Source: Drosophila persimilis (Eukaryota > Arthropoda > Insecta > Diptera > Drosophilidae). From it: a stretch of 64,000 nt of DNA. The translations under genes and the position numbers were made by a program. This document shows, one piece after another, positions 18,977 through 29,500 of the stretch. The stretch spans positions 17,595-81,594 of the forward strand of contig NW_020825601.1 of assembly GCF_003286085.1 (NCBI RefSeq), given 5' to 3'. The notes beneath the pieces are model-generated. The model was given only the letters and a program-made list of their open reading frames with translations. It ran no database searches and was not told where the DNA came from. Position 1 is the first letter of the stretch. Every line of letters begins with the position of its first letter.

Positions 18977-19347
18977 TGTGGAGATAATGGTTTTTATCCC
19001 CAATCGGCCGACTAATTATTTCAATTAAATAAAACTCGGCGCAGAAATAAAATTGCGATATGTTCTTTAATGCGTGACATCCAAATTGCAAGTGTGGCTT
19101 GCCTGCCCTTTACATTGCCGCTCCGATCGCTAAGCGCAGCTTCGCTCGGCCGACGTCGGCAGGCAGACACAAAGCGGAGATAGCGAAGAGCGAGCTGGCA
19201 GAGAGCGTTTAGCAGGGCAAGCAAGCGCAAAGCTTTAACAAACAAATGAGTGACATAGACATAAGTAACAAACAAAATAAGCGGCTGAGGGCCAAGAATT
19301 AGGTGCTATTTGGCAAGCAGCTAATCGGCTGGGTTCTGCTCCGAACA
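18977..19347 (-). repeat. Family C LTR, copy 3 (5' LTR of right unit)
   Basis: 371 bp, same as copies 1 and 2. Its outer end ...GAACA is followed directly by the target duplication GTCGT (19348-19352) and the resumption of the family B integrase. Confidence 0.93.
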
Positions 19348-20112
19348 GTCGTGTTAGACCATCTGTCAAAATTTCCATTTTTGAAGCCCGTACGAAAATT
19401 TACAGCAGATTCCATTAAACGCTTCCTGGAAGAAGACCTCTTTCACTGTTTCGGGGTCCCCGAAACCATCGTAAGCGATAATGGGGTCCAATTTAAATCT
19501 CACACTTTTAACTCCCTGCTTGACAAATATAATATCTCTCATGTCTATACTGCCTTTTATTCTCCTCAAGCCAATGCTTCGGAGAGAGTAAATAGATCCG
19601 TTCTGGCGGCCATCAAAAGTTATGTTGACCCGGATCAACGTAATTGGGATGAGAAATTAAGCAGCATTTGCTGTGCACTTCGGTCTAGTCATCATTTAGC
19701 CATAAGCACTACCCCGTATCGGCTTGCTTTTGGACAGCATATGGTAACCGATGCCAGTAGCTATAAACTGATGCGTAACCTAGACATGTTAGAAGATCGC
19801 GGTGTCCAATTTTCGCGAGAAGATTCCTTCGACATAATTCGCAGCAAAGCAAAAGGCTCTATACAGGCCCAGCACTTCCGAAATGCCAGATCCTATAACT
19901 TACGAACGAGACAAATTTCCTATAAGGATGGACAGGAAGTATATAGACGTAACTTTCAGCAAAGCAATTTCGCTAAGGGCTTTAGCGCAAAGTTAGCACC
20001 AACCTTTATAAAGTCCCGAGTGCGCAGGAAGCTAGGAAACTGCTATTACGAACTTGAAGAACTTCAAGGCCGCCTTGTAGGCAAATTTCATACCAAGGAT
20101 ATAAAACCTTGA
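19348..20112 (+). CDS. pol: Pol, 3' part: integrase core and C terminus, family B
   Basis: Begins with the repeated target GTCGT, then continues the integrase core in the frame left at 12882. The second catalytic Asp is in SDNGVQF (about 19477), and the catalytic Glu is in SPQANASERVN (about 19578). The C-terminal domain ends GKFHTKDIKP and a TGA at 20110-20112. No stop or frameshift is seen inside. With the 5' part this would be a full D,D35E integrase; as it stands it lacks its own start and is a separated 3' exon-like fragment. Confidence 0.9.
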   Translation, partial: VVLDHLSKFPFLKPVRKFTADSIKRFLEEDLFHCFGVPETIVSDNGVQFKSHTFNSLLDKYNISHVYTAFYSPQANASERVNRSVLAAIKSYVDPDQRNWDEKLSSICCALRSSHHLAISTTPYRLAFGQHMVTDASSYKLMRNLDMLEDRGVQFSREDSFDIIRSKAKGSIQAQHFRNARSYNLRTRQISYKDGQEVYRRNFQQSNFAKGFSAKLAPTFIKSRVRRKLGNCYYELEELQGRLVGKFHTKDIKP

Positions 20113-20168
20113 CATGAATTGGTACAAGCGCGGATCCCACTTTGGGTGTCCCACCCCAAGCGTGATTT

Positions 20169-20180
20169 AAGTGGGGGGGA
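20169..20180 (+). other. Polypurine tract of family B
   Basis: AAGTGGGGGGGA three bases before the 3' LTR (TGTAGTGCG). Primer for plus-strand synthesis in this class of elements. Confidence 0.8.
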
Positions 20181-20183
20181 TTA

Positions 20184-22560
20184 TGTAGTGCGCTTGTTGT
20201 AAGAAAAAAATTGTTTGCATCGACGTCTTAATTTTCCCTAAAATTATGCTACGCGAATAGGCTAAGTCTTCTGTTGGGTCCAAGAAAGCTAAGCTTTTAA
20301 CACGCCATCTACTGGGGACGCTTCGTCACCGTGGGCTGCCCATATTATTTTGTTTGGCTGACGTTTTAATCGGCCTCTTCCTCCCACTGTCATTTTGACA
20401 AATCGAAAAAGAAAAAGGGAAGAACGAGGGGATGAGGCCTTGATTTCCGGGAGAAGCAGCTCTCTCTCTCCTCGTGGTATCCGAACAGTACAGACGTGCT
20501 TATCCAGATCAAAAAAAAAAAAAGGTTTAATAAAAGTTAAAAATCAAATAAAAGTTCTTCGGAGATCAGCACGATCCGCCGGCCTTTCGGAAGCAAGACC
20601 CCATCCACCCAGACGAGAAACCAATCACCGATCCACTGTGCAGAGGATGGTGCGAATTTTCTGACGATCGCCCCAAAGCGGGCCACCGTAGAGTTGGGAA
20701 GCTCCACCCAACGCCCTCCGCCAACGCGGTCCACCGTAGAGTTGGGAAGCTCCACATAAAGCCCCAACGCCATCCACCACAGCGAGCCCTTCAGCAGTTC
20801 CCGAGCTTCAGCGCCGACAGAGAGCGGCCCCTCAGCCGTTTCCGAGCTTTAGCGCCGCCAGCAGCGAGATCTTCGCCGCCCCAGCGCGAGCCGTCGCGAC
20901 CGAGAGTGGGCCATCCAGCCACCGGGCCAAGCGCCGTAAACAAATGTGCCAAGTGATCTTCCTTGCCAGGAATAACCAGACTCGTCCCAGGAAAAAAAAA
21001 GACCCTGACCCGAATTTTTTTGTCACCGTGCTTCGCCCTAACCTAAAAGCCAGATCATGACATGTGAAGGTTAAAGGTGTTAAATAAACCCCAACGGAAC
21101 GGGCAGAACTCGTGTGAACCTCTTGTGGCCCATTGTGCGTTTATTCCCAAAGATCTTATGTGCGCTTGTTAGGCCGTTGACCCCTTTGTGCATATAAAAC
21201 GAAACCAGCTGCTTGGAGCTTTTTCCGTGCGCCAACACCTTGGTCTATGGATCAAGACCTACCTCAAAGAAACTAAATAAACGAATAAATATTGAATAAA
21301 GTATAAAATATAGAAGTTAAAGATGGAATAATTTGATTTAGGAACTATACATGCTCAAAAAAAAAAGCCCTAAACAAAAAGAAAAAGAAAGAAAGAAAAT
21401 CAAGATAATCTGGTGTTAGCCGTGGTCATGCGTGTGCATGTGTGTGTGCTCTCTCTTCTCTTCAAAACTTACAGGTATTCCCCTCGCCGAAAGATCTTTT
21501 GGACGTGGCCGGAACATGAACGTACGTAAGTGAACGAACCCCTAGTTAACGTTTATAAACTTTTATCATAAAGAGACAAAAGAAAAAAACCATACATGAG
21601 CCCGGTCGCCCGTATTCTTTGATTTTTTCCCTAAATTATGTTGGAGCTTTTTTTGTTGTAAAGAGGCCTTAAGCCCACGAAAAGCTCAAGAGCTTTAGAA
21701 GCTTTAAGCTTTAGCGTAGATCAGCGGCAGCAGGTGCTTCACACCTATCCGACGGTTATTAGTTACCCTTACTTTTGCATTAATACAAAAACGCCGAAAA
21801 TGAAGAAATCTTAAATTACAAAAGTTCCTACTTAAATATTCATTATTATTGTTATTATTCATTCAATTATTCCCAGTACCCTACCACCTGTTCTTAAGAT
21901 CATATGTTTTATTCCTATTATTTAAAATTATTATTCCTGTAGTTTAATTCTCTTATTACCCTAGCTTATACTCCACCCATAACTATATACATCATTTTCC
22001 TTCTACCCATGTATTTAGCTTTAGGCACTATCGATAAAAATAAACATTGTTAATGAATTGGAAATGAATTGCTAGAAGATTTTTGTTTAGGAGCCATGCA
22101 GGGATCGATGAGGGAGAGTGAGGTATGACCCCCGGCGAGAAAAGGGATCATCCATAAGACATATTTTCTTCGGAATTAGGATGATCAAGGTTGGGAGGGC
22201 CATGGCTGTTGCATCCAACACCAGCACATCTACCCGTCGGGTCGGATATGCATGGCGGAAGCCCACTTCCCTGTCCCCTTAATTCCCTTGTCCCTTCTAA
22301 TTCCCCCCAGCCTCCTCATCCTCCTTCCCCAACCCCCTAACACTAGTCACACGGTCATACGCAGGGTATCGCACGCGAAAAAAAATAATAAGATACGGCA
22401 TCGACGCGAGCACGTATAGGAAAGGACCAGTATAGGAACCCCCCCCATACTACCGACCATACAGCCGGAGCCAGCGCGTGCACCAGTCCTGCCCGATACA
22501 CCCACGACCAGCTCGAGTGGCACCGCCACACACAACAATCGTTGTATGTGATATGCTACA
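20184..22560 (+). repeat. 3' LTR of family B (2377 bp)
   Basis: Matches 5622-8001 with about nine substitutions and two small indels that I can see (for example near 20897, 20945, 21389, 21750, 22231, 22396 and 22504). It ends GCTACA followed by the target duplication CTAT (22561-22564). TATA-like box at 21191-21200. Same repeated non-coding open frames as the 5' LTR. Confidence 0.95.
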
Positions 22561-25500
22561 CTATATGGCACCTTCACTTATATAGAACCCTTCCCTATCC
22601 AGCACTGGCATGTATACTGAACCACCGCACCTATATAGCACCCACGCTCTAGGAAATTTGGCAGGATCGCATATTTTGGGCATAAGCACCAATATGGCAA
22701 TATAGCCCTAAAAAAGTGGAACCTCCGAAATTATATGACACCTGCACTTATATAGAACCCTTCCCTATCCAGCACTGGCATGTATACTGAACCACCGCAC
22801 CTATATAGCCCCCACGCTCCAGGAAATGTGGCAGGATCGCACATCTTGGGCACTAGCAACAATACGGCACTATAGCCTCAAAAAAGTGGAACTCCGCAAC
22901 TATATGGCACCTTCACTTATATAGAACCCTTCCCTATCCAGCACTGGCATGTATACTGAACCACCGCACCTATATAGCACCCACGCTCTAGGAAATTTGG
23001 CAGGATCGCATATTTTGGGCATAAGCACCAATATGGCACTCTAGCCCCAAAAAAGTGGAACCTCCGCAACTATATGGCTTCTGCACTTATATAGAACCCT
23101 TCCCTATCCAGCACTGGCATGTATGCTGAACCACCGCAACTATATAGCATACACACTCCAGGAAATGTGGCAGGATCGCACATCTTGGGCACTAGCAACA
23201 ATACGGCACTATAGCCTCAAAAAAGTGGAACTCCGCAACTATATGGCACCTTCACTTATATAGAACCCTTCCCTATCCAGCACTGGCATGTATACTGAAC
23301 CACCGCACCTATATAGCATCCACGCTCCAGGAAATGTGGCAGGATCGCATATTTTGGGCATAAGCACCAATATGGCAAAATAGCCCCAAAAAAGTGGAAC
23401 CTCCGCAACTATATGGCTTCTGCACTTATATAGAACCCTTCCCTATCCAGCACTGGCATGTATGCTGAACCACCGCAACTATATAGCATACACACTCCAG
23501 GAAATGTGGCAGGATCGCATATTTTGGGCATAAGCACCAATATGGCAATATAGCCCCAAAAAAGTGGAACCTCCGCAACTATATGGCACCTGCACTTATA
23601 TAGAACCCTTCCCTATCCAGCACTGGCATGTATACTGAATCACCGCACCCATATATCATCCACGCTCCAGGAAATGTCGCAAGATCGCACATCTTGGGCA
23701 CTAGCAACAATACGGCACTATAGCCTCAAAAAAGTGGAACTCCGCAACTATATGGCACCTTCACTTATATAGAACCCTTCCCTATCCAGCACTGGCATGT
23801 ATACTGAACCACCGCACCTATATAGCACCCACGCTCTAGGAAATTTGGCAGGATCGCATATTTTGGGCATAAGCACCAATATGGCACTCTAGCCCATAAA
23901 AAAGTGTAACCTCCGCAACTATATGGCACCTGCACTTATATAGAACCCTTCCCTATCCAGCACTGGCATGTATACTGAACCACCGCACCTATATAGCATC
24001 CACGCTCCAGGAAATGTGGCAGGATCGCATATTTTGGGCATAAGCACCAATATGGCAATATAGAACCAAAAAAGTGGAACCTCCGCAACTATATGGCACC
24101 TGCACTTATATAGAACCCTTCCCTATCCAGCACTGGCATGTATACTGAACCACCGCACCTATATAGCACCCACGCTCCAGGAAATGTGGCAGGATCGCAC
24201 ATCTTGGCATAAGCACCAATATGGCAAAATAGCCCCAAAAAAGTGGAACCTCCGCAACTATATGGCTTCTGCACTTATATAGAACCCTTCCCTATCCAGC
24301 ACTGGCATGTATGCTGAACCACCGCAACTATATAGCATACACACTCCAGGAAATGTGGCAGGATCGCATATTTTGGGCATAAGCACCAATATGGCAATAT
24401 AGCCCCAAAAAAGTGGAACCTCCGCAACTATATGGCACCTGCACTTATATAGAACCCTTCCCTATCCAGCACTGGCATGTATACTGAATCACCGCACCCA
24501 TATATCACCCACGCTCCAGGAAATGTGGCAAGATCGCACATCTTGGGCACTAGCAACAATACGGCACTATAGCCTCAAAAAAGTGGAACTCCGCAACTAT
24601 ATGGCGCCTTCACTTATATAGAACCCTTCCCTATCCAGCACTGGCATGTATACTGAACCACCGCACCTATATAGCACCCACGCTCTAGGAAATTTGGCAG
24701 GATCGCATATTTTGGGCATAAGCACCAATATGGCAATATAGCCCTAAAAAAGTGGAACCTCCGAAATTATATGACACCTACACTTATATAGAAACCTTCC
24801 CTATACAGCACTTGCATGTATATTGAATCACCGCAACGATCTGGAACCCACGCTCTAGGAAATGTGGCAGGATCGCATATTTTGGGCATAAGCACCAATA
24901 TGGCAATATAGCCCCAAAAAAGTGGAACCTCCGCAACTATATGGCTTCTGCACTTATATAGAACCCTTCCCTATCCAGCACTGGCATGTATACTGAACCA
25001 CCGCAGCTATATAGCCCCCACGCTCCAGGAAATGTGGCAGGATCGCATATTTTGGGCATAAGCACCAATATGGCAATATAGCCCCAAAAAAGTGGAACCT
25101 CCGCAACTATATGGCTTCTGCACTTATATAGAACCCTTCCCTATCCAGCACTGGCATGTATACTGAACCACCGCACCTCTATAGCCCCCACGCTCCAGGA
25201 AATGTGGCAAGATCGCACATCTTGGGCACTAGCACCAATATGGCACTCTAGCCCATAAAAAAGTGGAACCTCCGCAACTATATGGCACCTGCACTTATAT
25301 AGAACCCTTCCCTATCCAGCACTGGCATGCATACTGAATCACCGCACCTATATATCACCCACGCTCCAGGAAATGTGGCAAGATCGCACATCTTGGGCAC
25401 TAGCAACAATACGGCACTATAGCCTCAAAAAAGTGGAACTCCGCAACTATATGGCACCTTCGCTTGTATAGAACCCTTCCCTATCCAGCACTGGCATGTA

Positions 25501-25925
25501 TACTGAACCACCGCACCTATATAGCACCCACGCTCTAGGAAATTTGGCAGGATCGCATATTTTGGGCACTAGCACCAATATGGCACTCTAGCCCATAAAA
25601 AAGTGGAACCTCCGCAACTATATGGCACCTGCACTTATATAGAACCCTTCCCTATCCAGCACTGGCATGTATACTGAACCACCGCACCTATATAGCCCCC
25701 ACGCTCCAGGAAATGTGGCAGGATCGCATATTTTGGGCATAAGCACCAATATGGCAATATAGCCCCAAAAAAGTGGAACCTCCGCAACTATATGGCTTCT
25801 GCACTTATATAGAACCCTTCCCTATCCAGCACTGGCATGTATACTGAACCACCGCAACTATATAGCATACACACTCCAGGAAATGTGGCAGGATCGCATA
25901 TTTTGGGCATAAGCACCAATATGGC
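22561..25925 (-). repeat. ~170-bp satellite array, about 20 monomers, minus polarity
   Basis: Head-to-tail monomers of 169-171 bp. Two common subtypes differ in the AAAAAAGTGGAAC/TATAGCC area and in CATATTTTGGGCATAAGC versus CACATCTTGGGCACTAGC. A third, more diverged monomer with ACGATCTGGAACC appears at about 24836. Variant monomers recur at multiples of the monomer (for example TATGCTGAACC at about 23461 and 24309, five monomers apart). The frames 24089-24274 and 25805-26011 are reads through repeats, not genes. The last five bases ATGGC (25921-25925) are the family D target duplication. Confidence 0.95.
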
Positions 25926-26443
25926 TGGTGAGAAATGAGCCTCGTAGTTTTTAATTCAATGTTCATGTATATTGCGATTGACCTATTTACACGCTCATGA
26001 TTGTAGTACACCGCCTAAGTAACTATTTTTACGCGCATAGCTGTGTTGTTGTTTTGCTCGTGTCCAAAACATAACTGTAATGTTCTCACACGCATAGCCA
26101 AGCCCGCAGCTGCACACGCACACAGCGATGCGTTCCGTTGTTTTGCATTGAGACCGTCGCGTCGAGTCTTATCGCGTGATCTTTCAATTCCCTTTTGCTC
26201 GACTTCTTTTCGCGGAGTTGATGCAGTAGAAACTTCTAGACGAAGCCGCCCGCACGCTTAGTTTGAACCGCAGTAGAAACTTCGAGACGAAGCCGCCCGC
26301 ACGCATAGTTTGTACCGCCGCAGAATCGAACCCCCCGCTATTCTTGTAATATAATTGTACTATAACCACCAATATTAAATAATCAATAAATAATAAATAA
26401 GCTCAAGATATAAACGATTATACAGTCCACTAATTCATAACCA
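25926..26443 (+). repeat. 5' LTR of family D (518 bp)
   Basis: Starts TGGTGAGAAATG and ends CATAACCA. The start is fixed by the target duplication, since it precedes by 29 bases the part shared with the 3' LTR. It contains a 47-bp imperfect tandem repeat (copies start at 26223 and 26270) and AATAAA motifs near 26385-26400. Open frames at 26043-26261 and 26184-26372 recur in the other LTR and are not considered genes. Confidence 0.92.
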
Positions 26444-26453
26444 TAGCAAATTT

Positions 26454-26471
26454 TGGTCCTTCGAGCCGGAT
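26454..26471 (+). other. Primer binding site for tRNA-Tyr, family D
   Basis: TGGTCCTTCGAGCCGGAT, complementary to the 3' end of animal tRNA-Tyr plus CCA, 10 bases after the 5' LTR. Confidence 0.85.
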
Positions 26472-26529
26472 CTCCGCGTTTGAGTTTATTTAGATACATA
26501 TTGAGTGATACCGTTACCCGCTGTTTGCC

Positions 26530-29500
26530 ATGAAGGCCCTAGTGCATCGTCTAATTCAGCAACGTGGGGCCTGCAAATCCCAATTAACTCGCGTGGCTGC
26601 GGAGGCTCAAGAGTTTGTACAGTCATGTACTTCTGTGCAAACATTAGAGCACAAGTTGGACCGACTTGTTGCAACTTTCAACCGCTTTATGGAGCTGTCT
26701 GAAGAGCTGGTGCAATATAATGATGAAGATGAATACGTGGATCCGGATTTGGACATCCCCGAATATGAGAAAAGGTTCTTTAGTGCGCATAGTATCTTCA
26801 CTGAAGACATACGTGACCGGAGCAGTCACGAGAATGAGCACGACAACTCAAATCTACTGCTATCGACCACTGTGGAACGCTTATTTGAGGGACAAACTCA
26901 ACTTCTGGAGAGGATTCGGGACTCATCGGGAACCACAGAGCTGCAGTTCGAGAAAATACGCATTCCGACGTTTTCGGGCAGATACGAGGATTGGTGTCAG
27001 TTTAGTGACTTGTTCTTAGGCTCAGTCGACAAGAAGAGTAGTCTGTCCAAGTGCCAAAAGTTTCATTATTTGAAATCCTATCTGGATGGTGAAGCGTTGT
27101 CTCTGATAAAACATATTCCCGTATCGGATGCCAATTACCAGGACGCATGGGAGAGGCTCGAAAATCGCTACAACAAGAAGTCACTGATTGCTCGTTCGTT
27201 CATTCAAAACTTTCTTTCGTTGCCAACCGCAAAGGGTTCAAACATCGCCGAGTTGCGTAAGATAGTCGACACCGCTGACGAAAGTATACGTGGTCTACAT
27301 GCGCTGAGCTGCGACAGCCGCGATGTGTGGCTAATCCATATCTTGCTCTCAAAGTTAGACCCGGAATGCAAGGAAGCGTGGGCCACCTCCAGTGAATCGT
27401 GCAAGGAAAATGTGACCATAAATGACCTGTTTGGCTTTGTCTTCGCCCGTTGCGATGCACTTGAGTCTTGTCAAGATCCAAAGCTAATCCAGGATACACA
27501 CACGGTGCTGAATAAACGTCGTGCAATTTCTCATCATGTGGACGTGCCAAATACGTCTGCTCGTGATTGTGTATATTGTCACGAGCAACACAGTCTTTAT
27601 GCGTGCACTCAATTCAAGGCTCTGGATGTTGTGGACCGCCGCAAGTTCGCAAGGGATGGTCATTTGTGCTTCAATTGTCTAAGCCGATCTCATCAAGTCA
27701 AGGAGTGTAATTCCACAAACACGTGCCGACTGTGTAAGCTGAGGCACCACACTCTTGTTCATCCAGAGGACATACGCTCTGTCACGGCTTCCGCTGATGT
27801 CAATAACTCCGCTGACTCACCCGTCCGCTCGTCCAGTTTCCCTGCTGACGCTGATCCTGCCGTGGTCAGCCATCATACATTGGAGAGGAAATTCGTGGCC
27901 AAGAGTCAGGCCATATTGCCAACGATTTTGGCCACTATAGTCGACTCCTGGGGCAACGAGACCACCTGCAGGATACTGTTGGATACTGGTTCGACTATAA
28001 CGATGGTCGCCGAATCATTTATTCAACGAATTGGTTTGCCGCGCACCCACGCTCGTATACCAGTGGTTGGTCTAGGCGCAAATCCTGCTGGGGTTACTAG
28101 AGGTCGCGCCACATTCACGCTGCTCTCCCGCACAAGCTCGGCCTCAGTGGTGGTAGCAGGTCTGATTATGAACACTTTAACCTCCTCGATTCCAGCCCAG
28201 AGGATCGAGTCTAACACACCGATGTGGAAAAGGATTCGCGATCTACCCTTAGCGGACCCTACATTTGGTAAACCAGGCGAAATCGACGTGATCTTAGGAG
28301 CTGATCAGCTTTGGAACCTGTACACTGGACAACGCAAAGAGTTTGGTTCTGAATATCCTATTGCACTTCATACTAATTTTGGTTGGGTCATTACAGGCAG
28401 CTACCATCTCAGTAGTGATGCTCACAACCACGCACTAGCACATCACGCGCACGAGGATCTGGACACTTTGGTTCGATCGTTCATGGACATGGAACGAGCT
28501 CAACCAAGTGACGCTACCATTGATGCTAGTGATCCCGCTGAGCAACACTTCGTTCATACGCACGCCCGCAGAAACGATGGCGTGTACATCGTCCAATACC
28601 CGTTCAAGGAATCTGCCCCTCCGATGGGGTCCCCACTGCCACAAGCACTACGCCGCTTTTCTTCTCTCGAGCGGAAATTTCGAAAATTTCCTGCGCTCAA
28701 ACAACAGTATGTCGAGTTTATGGAGGATTATATACAACGAGGACACATGGAGGTGATTCCTTCTACTACCGTAGAAAACGGTCCCGCCAATCACAATTAC
28801 TTAGCACAGCACGCAGTATTTAAACCAGAAAGCACCACCACGAAATGCCGAGTTGTATTCGATGGCTCTGGGGAGGACTGCAATGGATCTTCACTTAATT
28901 CACGACTACACATCGGACCACCTATTCAAAGGGATTTACTTGGAGTATGTCTACGTTTCCGTCAGCATCGCTATGTGTTTTGTACGGACATTGAGAAAAT
29001 GTTTAGAGGCATCCTGGTTTCAGAAGATCACACGCATTACCAACGGATTGTCTGGCGAAAGGAGGAGACTGCTACACTCGATCATTATCGATTGCTGACC
29101 GTGACGTATGGTTTAGCGTCTTCGCCGTTCTTGGCTGTTCGAGTTCTCAAGCAGATCGCGCAAGATCATGCCGATTTGTATCCGAAGGCTGCTGCTGTGC
29201 TTGTACGAGACGCGTACGTGGATGATATCCCTACTGGTTGCGATAGTATCGACGATCTCATTGCACTCAAAGATGAATTAATTTTGCTATTGAGCCAAGC
29301 TCAATTTAAACTTCGAAAATGGAGTTCAAACTGTTGGTCACTACTCAAATCGCTGCCACAGGACATTTATAGTTGGCTGAGCTCGGTCGACTGGAACGAA
29401 CCACTACTCGCGCAGCTATGCGCACGGTGGCAACAGTTTGTAGCCGAAGTTCATTTACTGGAAAGCTGTCGCATACCCCGCTACCTATCCTCGCCACTTC

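Larger units (their letters stand above)
12883..19347 (-). mobile_element. BEL/Pao non-autonomous element, family C, two tandem units sharing the middle LTR
   Basis: Structure is LTR-internal-LTR-internal-LTR, with LTRs at 12883-13253, 15930-16300 and 18977-19347 and a period of exactly 3047 bp. The whole array is bounded by one 5-bp target duplication GTCGT (12878-12882 and 19348-19352), so it occupies a single insertion site in the integrase gene of family B. I saw no difference between the two units. Each internal part (2676 bp) encodes only Gag-protease plus a tail. Gag zinc fingers and the BEL-type protease identify the superfamily. Likely origins are recombination between LTRs of two copies or a replication error; an assembly duplication cannot be excluded. 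Confidence 0.93.
5622..22560 (+). mobile_element. Ty3/gypsy LTR retrotransposon, family B, full length, carrying a nested BEL element
   Basis: A complete insertion: LTR 5622-8001, primer site, leader, gag, pol, polypurine tract, LTR 20184-22560. It is flanked by satellite and by a 4-bp direct repeat CTAT (5618-5621 and 22561-22564). Without the nested element and its duplication it would be about 10.5 kb. There is no env: only ~70 bases separate the pol stop from the 3' LTR. The two LTRs differ at only about ten positions by eye, so insertion was recent. Apart from the nested insertion I see no disabling mutation. Gag and Pol resemble family A throughout, including the RING finger, but are clearly a separate family. 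Confidence 0.95.

Noticed and set aside
20113-20183. Possible env gene after pol in family B
   Set aside because: Only about 70 bases lie between the pol stop and the LTR; the same holds for family A (40690-40761).
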